Counted from the stretch's first letter, positions 1 to 12,355 are shown. The stretch: 64,000 nucleotides of DNA from Lycorma delicatula (GCF_047948215.1 NC_134461.1:86610245-86674244), one strand, 5' to 3'. Numbers and translations: made by a program. The notes: generated from the sequence alone by a model not told the origin.

Positions 1-645
1 TTTCGGTGCGACGAGACATGATTCCATCTCTATAGATACGTGAATGAACATAATTCACGCATTTGGTAGTACGAAAAATCCACTTCAGCTACAAAAGACT
101 TCTCTGCACGGACAAAAAGTGGGTGTTTGGTACAATGTCACGTATGGGAATCTTCATGACATTCTTTCACAGCACAGTTAACACTACATACAGATGGTAT
201 AACAATTTGTAAACACTATATCTTCAAACCGGCTAGAGTACACGTGGCAGGACAATGTTACTCCTCATACAGCCAACAACACTATCACTTTGTTGGATCA
301 GTGTTTTCATGGATAAGTTATTTCGAAGGGATTAAGGCCCTCTCAATCTCCTGATTTATTCCCTCCTCATGTTTTCTTGTAAGGATACCTTAGGTTGCTG
401 CTTACAAAACTCATCCTCAAACCATTCCCGAATTGCAGAGCGAAATGGAAATATTTATCGCTGTAGTTCCTCATCAAACGTTACAATATGTTTAAGAACA
501 TTCAACGTCGTATTCAATTATGTGAATACCATAATGGAGGCTACTTTCAACAACTATTGTAACACTCATTTGCCCATAAGGTTGCGTCACTCTTTGAACA
601 TCAATATTAAGACGACAACGATACTGACCAATTTATATTTGTAAA
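1..645 (+). pseudogene. Decayed DDE transposase fragment, cut by left window edge
   Basis: The plus strand reads, with several frame changes and stops, as the catalytic and C-terminal part of an insect mariner/IS630-type DDE transposase. Seen near the edge is a phrase like FRCDET-FHL followed by VNEHNSRIW, which corresponds to the first catalytic Asp block of this family. Around 330-370 a degraded SPDL-type block is followed by VKDTL, and near 490-560 a phrase like NIQRRIQLC-YHNGGYFQQ, the usual C-terminus. The longest open stretch in it (369-644) is a mixture of frames and not a real protein. The N-terminal DNA-binding half lies outside the window or is lost. Inactive fossil; the assignment rests on motif order only. 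Confidence 0.6.
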
Positions 646-1529
646 AAACTGATAATGATTTATTTAAGTACGTAACTATATTAAATAAACATCATAGCAT
701 TGTCAATTTTTTATTTATTTATCTAGAATTAATTTTTTAAAGCGAAAATGAATATTTCATATCAGTCCCGTTGATAACTAAATATTTATAGTATAACAGA
801 ATACACATCTTTCAGTTTAATATTTATAAGATTACTCTATTTTTAAATTATTTATTTGTATTAAAATATTTATTTGAAACGAATCCTATTTGTATCGCTT
901 ATAATTTTATTAATTTATTATGTTTGAAAAGTTAAGTTTTTTATAATTTATGAAACATAATAAAGTAAAACATTGTTTAATTTTAGATAAAATTTATGTA
1001 AGTAAATAATAAAAGTTTGCGTAAAATGTTCTGCACAATGAATGAGTATATAAGTTATGTTTGTTACTACATCTCTCAGTCCATTTAACATATTTCTTTC
1101 AGTCATCATTTTTAACAATAAAAGTACACTTTTAACGCTTATCGCTAAATAAATTATTGATTTATATCAAGTATACTCATCATTGTCCCATCCCACTTAA
1201 ATATGATTCACGTGGACCAAGATTGATAAATAAAAACTCATCCTTGTGTTAATATTTATGTAGGTACAATCTCTGCTAAAAATAATTGTTCAATTTTATT
1301 AAAAGCAAAATAAAGAGGTAGATACACCTTATCAAATCAAACAAAAACGTTTTCATATTACTCAATAATCTAGGGTCGTTGACAATTACAGAGATAAATG
1401 ACAACAACAGATAAACCATTTAATAGAATAATTTGAAACTGTCCTACGTTCAAGATGATGTAGAAAATAACAGCTGATCGAAAAGAATTTCAATTATTAT
1501 AACAATCTCTTTAGTTTCAAAATTCCAGC
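646..1529. other. AT-rich stretch without recognisable gene
   Basis: No open frame with coding character, RNA gene or structured repeat was seen. Short poly(A/T) tracts and AATAAA-like words are common and uninformative here. Confidence 0.5.
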
Positions 1530-2310
1530 TCCGCTTGAAACGAGTATTGTGGAAGAACAGTACGCTGTGATTTTTACTTTAAAACCAATCGAAATTCATT
1601 CGTGAATTTTAAAAAATAACATGGTAAAAAGTGCATTAACCGTGTAAATATTTAGAAATTGACTGAACAATTTAAATCGGCAGAACAAATATCACAAATT
1701 TCCAACGCAGCGGAACACCGATGGAAGTTCCGAGGGACGCTTTACAGATCGCACTAATGATTTTATAAGGGCGGACGTACAAAAATTTGGGAAATTTGTA
1801 GTGTGAGAACCGGCACGATCCATCCCATTATCCGTGATATACCGAATTACCGCAAAACATGATCAAGGTGGGTGGGTACCGAGACGACTAAAAATCATAA
1901 ATGGTTTTTGGAATTATAAAAGCCCAATTTATTGTGATTATTTTGAAGAAAAACTTACAATCAACAGCGAGTACTATTGTGACAGGCTAACCCATAAGAA
2001 GAAAAAAGCTTCTTGGTTCTCTCTCAAAAGGCATAATACTTCTAGATGATAACGCCCGTTCCCATATCCTTCAAAGGAAACAGGAAGCTATTCAAAAGCT
2101 GGGTTGAGAGGTGATGCCAAATCCAATTTACAGTTCCGATTTCGCATAACCAGATTTTTTTGGTCCTTGGCAAAAAGTTCGACAACATTAAACAGGTCAA
2201 GGATCGTTCAGACACCGAGGTGAATATTTCTTTACTACTGGATTAAAAAACCTCACAGAAAGATGGGTCAAATTGTATAAATCTAACCGGGAACTAAGTT
2301 GAAAAGTAGA
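1530..2310 (+). pseudogene. Degenerate mariner transposase
   Basis: Read across frames, this resembles the C-terminal two thirds of a mariner transposase: a block like KSPIYCDYFEEKLTINSEYY near 1920-1980, a block like LLDDNARSHI near 2035-2065 (second catalytic Asp), EAIQKLG near 2085-2100, a degraded SSDFA-PDFF block near 2130-2160 (third Asp region), and a TGLKNLTERWVKLY tail near 2235-2280. Stops and frameshifts interrupt it throughout, and the open stretch 1834-2049 covers only part. No terminal inverted repeats were found, so the boundaries are approximate. Same superfamily as the elements at 26-29 kb and 49 kb, but clearly older than those at 26-29 kb. Confidence 0.6.
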
Positions 2311-2547
2311 TGTAGTTTCGTTGTCATTTAATTAATAATAATTTTTCTACAATCTTTAATCTCTTCAATTTTTTAATGATCGTAGTACGGTAATATTTCG
2401 CTTACAAGAAATTTCACTTATTCTAATCGTCATATTTAATTAATTACTACTCAATATAACGAATCTTCCCATAAATCTATTCAAAATAAAATTAAAAGGT
2501 TTCCTTTTACAAAACCAATATTACTTTACCAAATATGATTTTAAAAT

Positions 2548-2695
2548 GCCGATCGCCGTGGCGGAATGGTAGCGTCTCGACCATTCATCCGGAGGTGCCG
2601 GGTTCGAATACCGGTCAGGCATAGCATTTTTCATACGCTAAAAAATTCCATTTCCATATTCTACGCACAAGCTTCAAACTTATGTGGCTTCAACC

Positions 2696-2713
<18 letters not shown>
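2548..2713 (+). mobile_element. tRNA-derived SINE, head type 1
   Basis: The 5' part is tRNA-like: an A-box region around 2559-2575 (GTGGCGGAATGGTAGC) and a B-box at 2601-2612 (GGTTCGAATACC), spaced as for an internal RNA polymerase III promoter. It continues with the shared phrase GTCAGGCATAGCATTTTTCA, then a tail ending in a long A run at about 2696-2713. The same head recurs at 24733, 60985 and, reversed, at 16175. A genuine tRNA gene is unlikely, because a unique tail and poly(A) follow and no closing acceptor stem is seen. Confidence 0.75.

Positions 2714-2740
<27 letters not shown>
2713..2740. repeat. (AT)n microsatellite at Helitron 5' side
   Basis: An uninterrupted AT run directly follows the poly(A) of the SINE and leads into the Helitron 5' sequence. 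A matching (TA)n run lies at the Helitron 3' end. Confidence 0.9.
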
Positions 2741-2743
<3 letters not shown>

Positions 2744-3505
2744 TATATAAAAATGTTAAGTTCGTTTGTGTACGCTTCAAAAACTCAAAATGTTCTGCAC
2801 CGATTGAGCTCAAATTTTAGCACGATATATAACCCGCATCAAAGATTGTTTTTATCTATTTTTCGCATCAGTCACATACCCGCGACCGCGAGAAAACAGT
2901 TTTTTTAACGGTCAGCTGTGTACCAGTGACTGCCGGAAGCGAGGGGACACTCGCCATACTAGCTAACGACAACCGCAGTCACATGTAAAACAATACCTAT
3001 TCCCAATTACATTGTTTATTAACAAAAAAAAAAAAAAACGTATCCACTTGCATCTGATTCAGATTATTATACAATCTGAATTAAATATTCACTTTAATCG
3101 AGGTACTTTTGTGTGATCGTGTCGTGATTGAGCTGCGCCTTTCACCCAATCGTAAGTAGAGGTTATGTTTTATATGAGAGATGGTCAGAAAAAATATTAA
3201 TGTTTTATGATTATGATTTAACTATTTCATTTAACTAATATTTTACTTATTTATTTAAATTCATGTATTTAGTTAATATTATTAATTTTTAGCCACTTTT
3301 CAATACTATCTGTCCTGTGTCTCATTGTTGTCGAGCTGCAGTTATGAGAACCATGAGAGATAGGTGAAAAAAGTTTAAATAAATTTTTTTGGCCTTTTCA
3401 AAATGAAAGTTTTTCGTTAAACTTTTTGTCCTTTCTGTCATGGTTTTCAACCTAGAGCTGTGAGAGCCATAAGAGGTTATAATCTTATCCCTTCCTTCTA
3501 TTCCA

Positions 3506-4533
3506 GTGAAAACCGAAATAAAACCTCGCAGAAAATCGAATTTGGGCCGTCACACTCGCCACACAGAAGGATCAAGAAGACGGCTTTCGAATATGGCTGA
3601 GGAAGAGCGGGCATCCGTACGAGAGAGGAACGGACTAAGAACCAACCAGATACGTAACGTGGAACCAGCAGAAAGACGAGCAGCCAGGATTGAGGAGGCA
3701 AGATTGCGAGCACGTCAGTCGCGTTCTGCAGCAACAGATTTGGTTCGTTCTCAACGGAATGAACGCGACAGGGTGAGGATAGCTGAACACGAACCCAAAG
3801 AACAGCTGATCTGAATCTGCAATACAATCGTCTTGCGTTCCGGTACAATCCAGCTATTGATTATAGTTCAAGTCGGCATGTTGTCATTGGCCAGATGAGT
3901 CATGTCTGTACCTACTGCCAGGCTCTAAAGTTTAATAATGAAACGAAAGGAATGTGTTGCGCTGGCGGAAAAATCAAATTGCCTCAACTTCATGCACCAC
4001 AGAGCCATTGAAAACTCTACTTGCTGGATCTACCGCTGAATCGAAGCATTTCCTATCGAACATCAGGAAATATAACTCTTGCTTCCAAATGACGTCATTT
4101 GGTGCGGAAATTGTGACGCATCAATTCATGCCAACTTTTAAAATCAAAGGACAAATATATCAGAAAGCTGGCTCCCTACTCCCGTTCCCAGATAGTGACC
4201 AATAAATTCCTTCAAATGTACTTCATCGGTGATGATAGAGATGAAGTCGATGCACGTTGTGGAATACATACCTCGTTAAGAAGATCCATTATTTCGCAGC
4301 TACAGAAGCTTCTTCACGAAAGGAACAATTTGGTGCGTTTGTTCAAAACGGCAATTGATATGATGCCATCAGATACCCACAAGATTGTCATTCACGCAGA
4401 CAAAACGCCCGCTGGGTACAGCTACAACTGTATGTTGCGTATTCCCGAGTCGGCAAACCAGATAGCCTTTATATCTACGCAGACAGAGGAAAAACAAAAA
4501 AATATTGTATATCCACAAGTATTGCAAAATTAA
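3506..4533 (+). pseudogene. Remnant Helitron Rep-helicase: N-terminal domain joined to helicase C-terminus
   Basis: The first segment (to 3811) is an Arg/Glu-rich coil (repeats like RNVEPAERRAARIEEARLRA), typical of the N-terminus of insect Helitron proteins. After frame breaks it continues with GQMSHVCTYCQALKFNNETK and CCAGGKIKLPQL, a zinc-ribbon-like Cys pattern, then FLSNIRKYNSCFQMTSFGAE, GQIYQKAGSLLPFPD and RLFKTAIDMMPSDTHKIVIH. This is the Helitron-like N domain. At about 4410-4418 the text jumps from ADKTPAG to a different frame reading QLYVAYSRVGKPDSLYIYAD and ends NIVYPQVLQN, which is the C-terminus of the Pif1-type helicase. Everything between (Rep HUH endonuclease, helicase Walker A/B) is absent. 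A further frame break lies in the A run near 4500. Confidence 0.8.
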
Positions 4534-4592
4534 ACTTCTATGAAACGTATGCTTTGTTTTGTTTCTCATTTCTCATCCATGCAACCACAATG

Positions 4593-4623
4593 TGCCACAG
4601 CGAAGCGTGGCAGAGTACAGCTA

Positions 4624-4624
<1 letters not shown>
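4593..4624 (+). other. Helitron 3' terminal hairpin and CTAG end
   Basis: TGCCAC (4593-4598) pairs with GTGGCA (4607-4612) around the 8-nt loop AGCGAAGC. Eight bases later comes the terminal CTAG (4621-4624). Helitrons use such a hairpin followed by CTRR as their 3' end. Confidence 0.85.

Positions 4625-4666
<42 letters not shown>
4625..4666. repeat. (TA)n microsatellite at Helitron 3' side
   Basis: About 21 TA units immediately after the Helitron CTAG end, then a short TAA run. Confidence 0.95.
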
Positions 4667-4679
<13 letters not shown>

Positions 4680-4737
4680 ATTTCCTGCATTTCTATTTAA
4701 AAATTTATGTAAATATGAAATCAAATTATTTTCCATT

Positions 4738-4975
4738 AAAGAGTCGGGAAAAGTTGAAATATCAGTCATTTCATTGCTATTGTTCACCGGAAAATGAAGT
4801 TAATCGATACACGATGTCTTGTCACAATAAAGTAAATGTTGCCGATTTTAAATAAGGAAACACTATTTCATAATTGCTTTTCTATTTTAAAACAACTAAT
4901 CTCTTTGGAAGTGTTACGGATTTTATTTTCCAAACAAACGTGATGACGAATTAGACGGGATGTTATGAGAGTCAT
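4738..4975 (+). repeat. Direct repeat copy 1 (partner at 6078-6335)
   Basis: It begins AAAGAGTCGGGAAAAG and contains GTTCACCGGAAAATGAAGT, GTTGCCGATTT and AAACAAACGTGATGACGAA. The same blocks occur in the same order and orientation at 6078-6335 with scattered substitutions and small indels. No ORF is seen between the two copies. They could be terminal or subterminal repeats of one decayed element, or two insertions of one family. Confidence 0.75.
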
Positions 4976-5405
4976 CTGATACATACTGGAGTAAAAGTTT
5001 CATAGAATCTTTTTTACAATTAATGAAATTACACAGTAAATAAACAATACGTTTAAAACTTTTTAACAGGTATCACAATATTAAAATAATAATTTATTAT
5101 ACTTTTCAAATGCAAAAACATTTTTTAAAAAATCTTAAAAATGCATCCGTACAAAGTTATTAAATATGGTATGAATTTTATATCACAAGCTAATGTAGTA
5201 ATTAGTAACAGATTAAGATACCAGCATATACAAATATTTAATAACAGTCTCAATTATTAAATATTTATTTAAATTTCTGCCTTCATAAAAGTCCCCTAAC
5301 AAGCGTAAAATGAATAAATTATTACCTAAACAAGATTCAAAATTTCCTCAGCAAACAGGATAAAAAAATAATTCAATGACGATACACATTCATCGTTGCA
5401 TTTCG

Positions 5406-5540
5406 CAGATTACACTAAAGTATTATCGACCCCCCCCCCCCAACCCAATTAACACAAATGTTTCCCTGATTACACTAAAGTATTTCCACCCCCTCCCAGA
5501 TTACACTAATATTTCACCGCCACCACCCAGATTACTTCAG
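5406..5540. repeat. Imperfect C-rich minisatellite, four units
   Basis: The word CAGATTACACTAAAGTATT or a variant occurs at 5406, 5466, 5497 and (shortened) 5528. The copies are separated by C-rich spacers, including a C homopolymer of about 12 near 5430. Confidence 0.75.
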
Positions 5541-6077
5541 TAACCAACGAATCAGAATACTGTATATTCCTACATATTCACAAGTAATAATAAGATTGAC
5601 CAATTAAAAAGTAATCAATTTATACCAATCACAAGGTGTAAGGAACAGACCAATCACTGGAAAGTATATTCCAACTAATAATAATTCCCCTCTTATAACC
5701 AATAAAATATTCATCGATAGAAAATGTACCGACACTGAATGTTGCTAACACTTTATCATATATTATCACAATACTTTACATTTTATCAGACCCAAAGGCT
5801 GAGAAACATCCAGACAACAATTAATTTTGACCAAACACGAGAAACAGAATTATCATCGGCATTAATTTATCCAATGTAGTACTATAGATATAGTACTTTT
5901 CGACCGATAGAAACATGAAACTCTTTGTAGGCGATAAATTAACGTAATACTAGCTTAATTTTTATGTACTCTTAAATGCAATAGCGGTATCACTAGCATT
6001 CCACAGATTAAGCAAAATATTTTCTTAGAATTGAGAATTCTACTAACAAATTTTTAGTTCATTTCAAATATTTGTTT

Positions 6078-6335
6078 AAAGAGTCGGGAAAAGCTAACGG
6101 AAATATATCAGTCTTATAATTTCTGCTGTTCACCGGAAAATAAAGTGAATCGCTACACGATGACTTGTCATAACAAAGTCGATGTTGCCGATTTCCAAGT
6201 TTAAATTAAAAAAAAAAAAACACTACTTTATAATTCTTTTTATATTTATAAACAGAAAGTCTCTTTGCAAATGTTATGGTTTTTATATTCAAAACAAACG
6301 TGATGACGAACTGGACGGTATATTCTGAAGTCATA
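6078..6335 (+). repeat. Direct repeat copy 2 (partner at 4738-4975)
   Basis: Same block order as the copy 1.3 kb upstream. It ends just before the decayed minus-strand ORF family at 6360-7790 and may be part of that element's 3' region. Confidence 0.75.
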
Positions 6336-6359
6336 GTCAAGACATTAAAAAATGTAAAA

Positions 6360-7790
6360 TTTATAATTTTCCATGGCCATACCTGTGTCAGAATGATTCG
6401 CTGATGCTTTTTTTATAAATAGCCTCAAACACATCCCGAATTAATGGCCAACAGTAATCGGCTAGCATGTTAGTACTCAATTTCCCTTTATAGCGGCTTT
6501 CCATCACCGAATGTCTTGGTGGAAACGTTCACCGTGTTCGTCACTTATGTCTCCGAGGTTTTCCGGGAAAAAATCCAGATGCGAGTGGAGAAAATATATT
6601 TTCAAAGACATATTACATCCCACAGCTCTGTATGAGGTACGAAGTTGATTAGCAATATCGTGGTAACTGTTGGATTTTTGTTTGCCGAGAAAACGCTTAC
6701 AAACGTCTTTAAATGAAACCCGAGCTGCACTTTATACATTATTTAATACAGAGTTAAATACATCATCTTTGATCAACTCTCTTATTTGAGGACCAACAAA
6801 TATTCCTTCTTTAATTTTTCCTTCACTTACAATCGGAAATTTCTGCCTGATGTACAAAAATCCGGGACTATCATTCTTCAGTGTTTTTACAAAATTTTTC
6901 ATTAGAACTAGTTTGATATGGAGAGGGGGTAAAAATAATTTTTGGGTTCAACTAAGAGCTCATGAATAATATTTTTCCCATTTGGAGTTAAGTTGTCTCG
7001 TTTCTTCCACTCTTTGGTAACATAATGTGTAAACCTCGACCGTCCCATACGCAAAGAAAACACATTTACATAGCCTAACTGCTTGCCTAACAAAATAGCT
7101 ATAACTTTCAAATCACCACATATGTTCCAGCTATGTTTTTTTATAATTTATCTTTCAAGAACGTCTTCCATCACATCGTATTTCTCTTTCAAATTAATAC
7201 CATAAGTGATTGGTATTGAAGAATATTTGTTACCGTTGTGTAGTAGAACCACTTGTAAACTACGCTTGAACGAATCTATGAAAAGGCGCCAGTCCTCAGG
7301 TTTATGAACATATTCTAAGTACAACATAAGCTCATCAATATTTGTGCAATAAACCAAATTATTTTTATCAATAAAATACTAAGAAAGTTTTTTTGTCCGC
7401 TTCGAAAGCCCCGAAAATTTTGTATTTTTTTAAAGTAAATTCCAACCTTGCAGTCTTAATCCTAACAGTTCAGCTTGATTTTTTGATAAATTTAAATCCC
7501 TAACCAAGTCATTTAATTCACCTTGTGATATAAGATGTAGCTTATTGGAAGATAATTCAAAATCGAAATCATTGTTGTCTTCTTCAGTACTGCCTGATTC
7601 TTCATCGTTGCTTCCGAAACATACATTTACAGGTGGCTCAGGAACTGGAATACTTTCACTGTGAGGTACAGGCCTGACTGCAGTTTGCAATGAAGGATAT
7701 TTTACACATGTTTAGATTTTTTAGAAATTCCAGACCCACTTGTTAAACTAAAGTAACAATCGGTTACATGATCAGACTGGTCAAAATTAA
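6360..7790 (-). pseudogene. Decayed transposon-type protein of a widespread arthropod family
   Basis: Read from right to left in broken frames: a phrase like SDHVTDCYFSLTS near 7740-7790; RPVPHSESIPVPEPP with an acidic stretch and LISQGELNDLVRDLNLSKNQ (7430-7690); VYCTNIDELMLYLEY, PEDWRLFIDSFKRSLQVVLL and NGNKYSSIPITYG (7148-7357); HYVTKEWKKRDNLTPNGKNI (6908-7111); and DEHGERFHQDI near 6500-6540. I recognise this order from a large family of uncharacterised, multicopy proteins in arthropod genomes that behave like transposon products. I cannot name a domain for it. At least four frame breaks and internal losses make it inactive. It is not a host gene by any evidence here. Confidence 0.55.
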
Positions 7791-7799
7791 TTCATTCAT

Positions 7800-10700
7800 A
7801 AACCCAGTACTTAATACAAACAACACTGCTGTATTTTTAGCTAAATGCTTTGACCTGCACAGACATGATTAATCTTGTTCATGAAGGCTCACTCTTCAGT
7901 ATTAAATATGATGTCAAAATAATGTGACTATGATATGATGCAATTCTTTGTCTAGTATTGCTTATAGTTTACAAATTACATTAACAAAGTTAAAGAATAA
8001 AAAATGAGCTAACAAAATACAATATAGGAGCTTATAAAATATAACTGTATGTTGAAAAATGAAAAAAGATCCTTTAATTAAAATTTAAGAATTCTTAAAA
8101 AATGATGGGTAATAGAAAGATTCTGAATTCATATTCATTTTTAACATCAAAAAACAGATTAAAATCATATATGGCATGTTAGGAAACAAAAATTATGTTT
8201 ATCAGTGTAATAATTTAGATTTCATATATAAAAATATACAGTATTTAATTTTACATAAATAAATAAACAACATAATATCTATCCATTAAATACTTATGTA
8301 ATATTTCAGTAGAGAATTACTATGAATGCTATGGCTTAGATTAACCAATATTATCCATAAAATAAACATCTAAAAAATATTATCCAAAAAATCACACCTT
8401 TTATAAGCTTCAAAGTTATCTAATAATTTCTTTTTACCTACGATCAACCAAAATAAATTTTCAATGTTTCCAAATGTAAACAGTCAAGAATGAGGTAGTT
8501 TACATAATTCAGTCATGTTTTCGTATTTTTAATGAAGGTAGAGAAAAGGAAAAATTATACATTTTAGGACAAAAACCTTTAAATTGCCAACCTAGGTCTA
8601 ATCGTGACAAGAAAACCCAGTATTTCTTAAAATTTCTAATGACACATGCAATTATTCATACTTTATTCACTCCTAACATAAACAACTTAAAATCTTACAA
8701 TTATATATCAAGGTAAGGATACTGCCTACAAACCAACCGAGTTTTATTATATCTAGTGCCCCGAAAGTCGCTTGACCGAGAAATACAATATTTCAAAACC
8801 TCAAAAATACTAGTCATTGTTATTGTTATTAACCTGAAAAAATTCTTATTTAGATAGATATGAACAAAAAATCCAACTACAAAATGTAGAATAGTTTTTG
8901 TATTTTGCTACAAACAGGTAAATATTTCAGGTTCTTTTATGATCTTACAGTACGTTTTTTTCTACAGAACCCAACATCTGTAAGAGTATTTTACATAAAC
9001 ATTCATTATAACTTATCTAATAGCAGTGAGATTGGTATAAGCATAAATTTTCAATGTGATATCACAAAGACGCACCCACTAAATGTAAACACACATGAAT
9101 GGAGCAATTTGCATACTAGACACACAAAGCAAAGTCAATCTCCACACATCTTAAAAGCACATCCTAACCACAGACAGTATTAACGATAATAGGTCTATAA
9201 GTATATAGTTTAATCAAGTTAAAACACTTTCCATAGAGTACGATTAAACAAATACAGAAAATCAGGCCTCTAGACATTATTCTAATGAAGATTTAGCATT
9301 AGAATAACTTTACTTCTGTATAATTTTTATCTAAAATTTTTGCTCTGCATAAAAATGGTAAGCCTTTCAAAAATAATTTAAAATACATAAGCTCAAAACA
9401 AGATCAACCCTGTTAAATCTTTTATTATACACCATTTCTCTGTAAAATAATTTCATCATGGATTTTAAGTTTATGTTTTAAGATCAACATCAAACCTTGT
9501 AACGACTGCATGTATATCTGTACATAAATATGAGTGTATATTTCAACCAAAAGCACATTTCCATATCCTGTAGTACGCAGATTGTAACTCATTTAAGACT
9601 GTTCAATTATATATTACAAATGCTTATCATAATATTGTCATTATACCGGCTGATAAGGATGGTAGAATTAATTTACAACATACGAGTAGATCACAAACAA
9701 TGCATCAAATGAAGAGATTTATTTTATTTAACTTTATCGTAATGGATCGTTAGTAACTTGCAGTTCACTTACACTCAATGTTAAAAATAACTTTCTTTGT
9801 TTTTTCAAACAAAGATTTAGTTTGAAAAAAAATTATTTTTTTTTTAAACGTATATGGAAATTTGAACTAAAACAGAAAAATGATAAATGTTAGCTGTGTA
9901 CAAGTTTACTAATATTTTCTGAATCTCATAGTCTACTTGCATACCTCTCACACACTCTCAAAATTGAAATCTCATTAAAATATAATAACAATAACAATTA
10001 AATATGAGAATTATTCAAAATCACGTCTATTCTAAACATTCAATAATGTTTTCATAATAATCAATAATTCCTTTAAAACTAAAATGAGCATTTAATAAAC
10101 TCTATTCCCGTTAGAAAGAAAAAATTCTTTATAACAACTTATTATTTATCTTTTTTCTTAAAATGTCTACTAATTGAGAAAATAAAAAAAAAATACAGAG
10201 AAAGGAGGAGAAGATAAAATATATACCAATTTTAATTCTGGTCAAGATAAAAGCATACCACAACTTACACACATTCAATCAGTAAAATACTAAAGGATTA
10301 CTTTAGTTATATTTTCATAGTTAAACTTAACCACAAATTAAAGAAAAACCTTAAAAAATCTTAATATAGTCAAGACACTATATTTTTATTTGAATTCATA
10401 AAAAAATCCAGCAATGATGTTAATTAATTTTCCTTACATTTAAACACAGTTCAATGAATTTAACCCCACTTTCCATTGATAAGAATAAATAAGATATTAA
10501 CAACCTTGCTTACTTTTAATATAAAAAAAGAATTAGAAAAAATTAATTAAGATAATTAAAAAAAGTGAAAACATTTGAAAATATATATTTTGAGCTATCT
10601 TAAAACAAACATTTATCTTTAAACAATTGTAATATTTACCCACTGCGGTAAAAATGAAATTATTTCAATCCCGTTAAATCCAATCAAAAAACAAAATCTA

Positions 10701-12355
10701 ACAGAGTAAAATGTTTAATAATATAACTTCTACTTTTAGTACTACTGATAGTTTGGTTATTCAACATAGGGTTTCAACATGAAACCCTTTGATAAGGATT
10801 GAAAACTGTTTCTACTCTAAAAGCAAATACTTCAGAAAATTATAAATTTTTTAATAAGGGTGCGATTACTATAATGAAAAAAAAAGGTTCAATGATATTT
10901 GTAAAAAAAAAAAATAATATTTCTATTATCAACATTTTGTGATAAATCAAGATCAAAGAAGAATTTTCTTTAAGAAAACAATACCTCTTCTTTTTTTTAT
11001 GATTTTAAATTAATTCATTCATCATATAATTAGACAGTAAAAACATAAAGAGAATTTTATAATCAACATTTTTGTAATTTTGAACACTTATGCCGCAGAA
11101 TGACAAAAAATGTGATTGTGCATCTTTTTTTATAAAAAGCAATATACTTCCACAATTATATAATACTTGTAGATTACAGATTTTTAATAAAGCAGGGGGA
11201 ATAAATTCATAAACAAATTAAAATTATTAATATAATTCTTAACTTTATGCAGTTCAATTAAACTTATATAATGAATACACACTATTCTTCACACTAGAAC
11301 ATAAGTTAACTCCTAAATAAAAAAAAGCTTTATCAAAACAAAAAATAATACATTAAAACAAGTAAAGCCAGATAACCATTAAAGGGAAACAGATGTCATC
11401 ATAAAGCAAACAATAGGTGCTAAACAGTGAATAAACAATAATTTTCAGTCTAACGCCAGATGTGTTATAAATACTACTATAGCGCAATCATCTGAGATAA
11501 ATACAACAAAACCTGTAACCAAATAAACCATTTTTAATATAACAACTTCTCATTAAAATTACATAAACTGCTTTTTGTTAATTAATAATAAAAGTGTTTG
11601 GTAACTCAAGACAATATAACTTTACATTAAGGTACTATATTATACTTAAACCCCATTTATTCATAATTTCAATCTTCCAGACATCAAACAATTTTAGATA
11701 GTAATCAAATTTACTTAAATATTAACAACTTTTCAAGCCTAAATTCATGAAAATCAAAGTTGGAATAGAATTTTTGTATTCATAAAAACATCAGTTTTTA
11801 TTATCAACCATAAAATAGAACAAGAGAGATATATAAGACAAGTAAGCAAATATAATTATATTACTTATATTGAATTAAAAAATTAAAATAGAATCCTGAA
11901 TATCACAATAAAATCCAACCAAACATTTTCAATGTTCCACAGCAGCTAGAATGTCTAGCATCCTGGAAATTATAGGATGGGGAAGTGAGCATAAATTGAA
12001 ATAGTCAAAGCTGCAATTAACTGGTTTCTGTTGATAACAGATGATATAAGTGTTCCGATTAACGAAAAACATTATTGCCCATAATATGAAATGTATGAGT
12101 TAACGGCTAAGCCTGTCAGTTCTATTAAACGTTTATTATGATTACATTAATAATCACATCTTAAATATTTGGAAGCTTTCTCCAGTCATAATGAATTTTG
12201 AAGAAACAAAAATGGTCTGTTGGATTATTGTTTGGTGCCCAGAGATATCAATTATGTTGATCAATATTTAGTAAACTAATATAATAACTACTTGAAATGT
12301 TTATAAAAATAATTAGTCATACATTCTTAAAAAAGAATAACGATCCACCTCTACC
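7800..12355. other. Long AT-rich stretch without recognisable gene
   Basis: Open frames here (for example 8905-9183 and 9530-9712) are short, low-complexity in codon use and match nothing I know. The region may be intron or flanking DNA of the minus-strand gene that starts at 18095, but no exon could be identified. No SINE head or inverted repeat was noticed. Confidence 0.45.

Larger units (their letters stand above)
2741..4624 (+). mobile_element. Helitron with large internal deletion
   Basis: Three parts of an insect Helitron are recognisable. First, a 5' non-coding region with phrases such as GTACGCTTCAAAAACTCAAA and CACCGATTGAGCTCAAATTT. Second, a coding remnant with the Helitron-like N-terminal domain (3506-4533). 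Third, a canonical 3' end: a 6-bp stem hairpin at 4593-4612 followed by GAGTACAG and CTAG at 4621-4624, with T next, as expected for insertion between A and T. The HUH Rep domain and nearly all of the Pif1-type helicase are missing, so the element is non-autonomous; it could only be mobilised by enzyme supplied elsewhere. The exact 5' terminus (usually TC) is lost in the TA microsatellite. Family knowledge supplies the terminal rules; the deletion is inferred from the translated junction. Confidence 0.8.

Noticed and set aside
2548..2640. A tRNA gene
   Set aside because: A- and B-boxes are present, but the sequence continues into a SINE tail with poly(A) and has no matching acceptor stem; the same head recurs elsewhere with other tails.
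3498..3848. Minus-strand open frame of 116 codons
   Set aside because: Antisense of the Arg/Glu-rich N-terminus of the Helitron protein; biased codons on the plus strand create the open frame.
8905..9183. Possible small gene of 92 codons
   Set aside because: No recognisable domain, no coding-like composition contrast and no upstream signal; one of many AT-driven open frames in this stretch.
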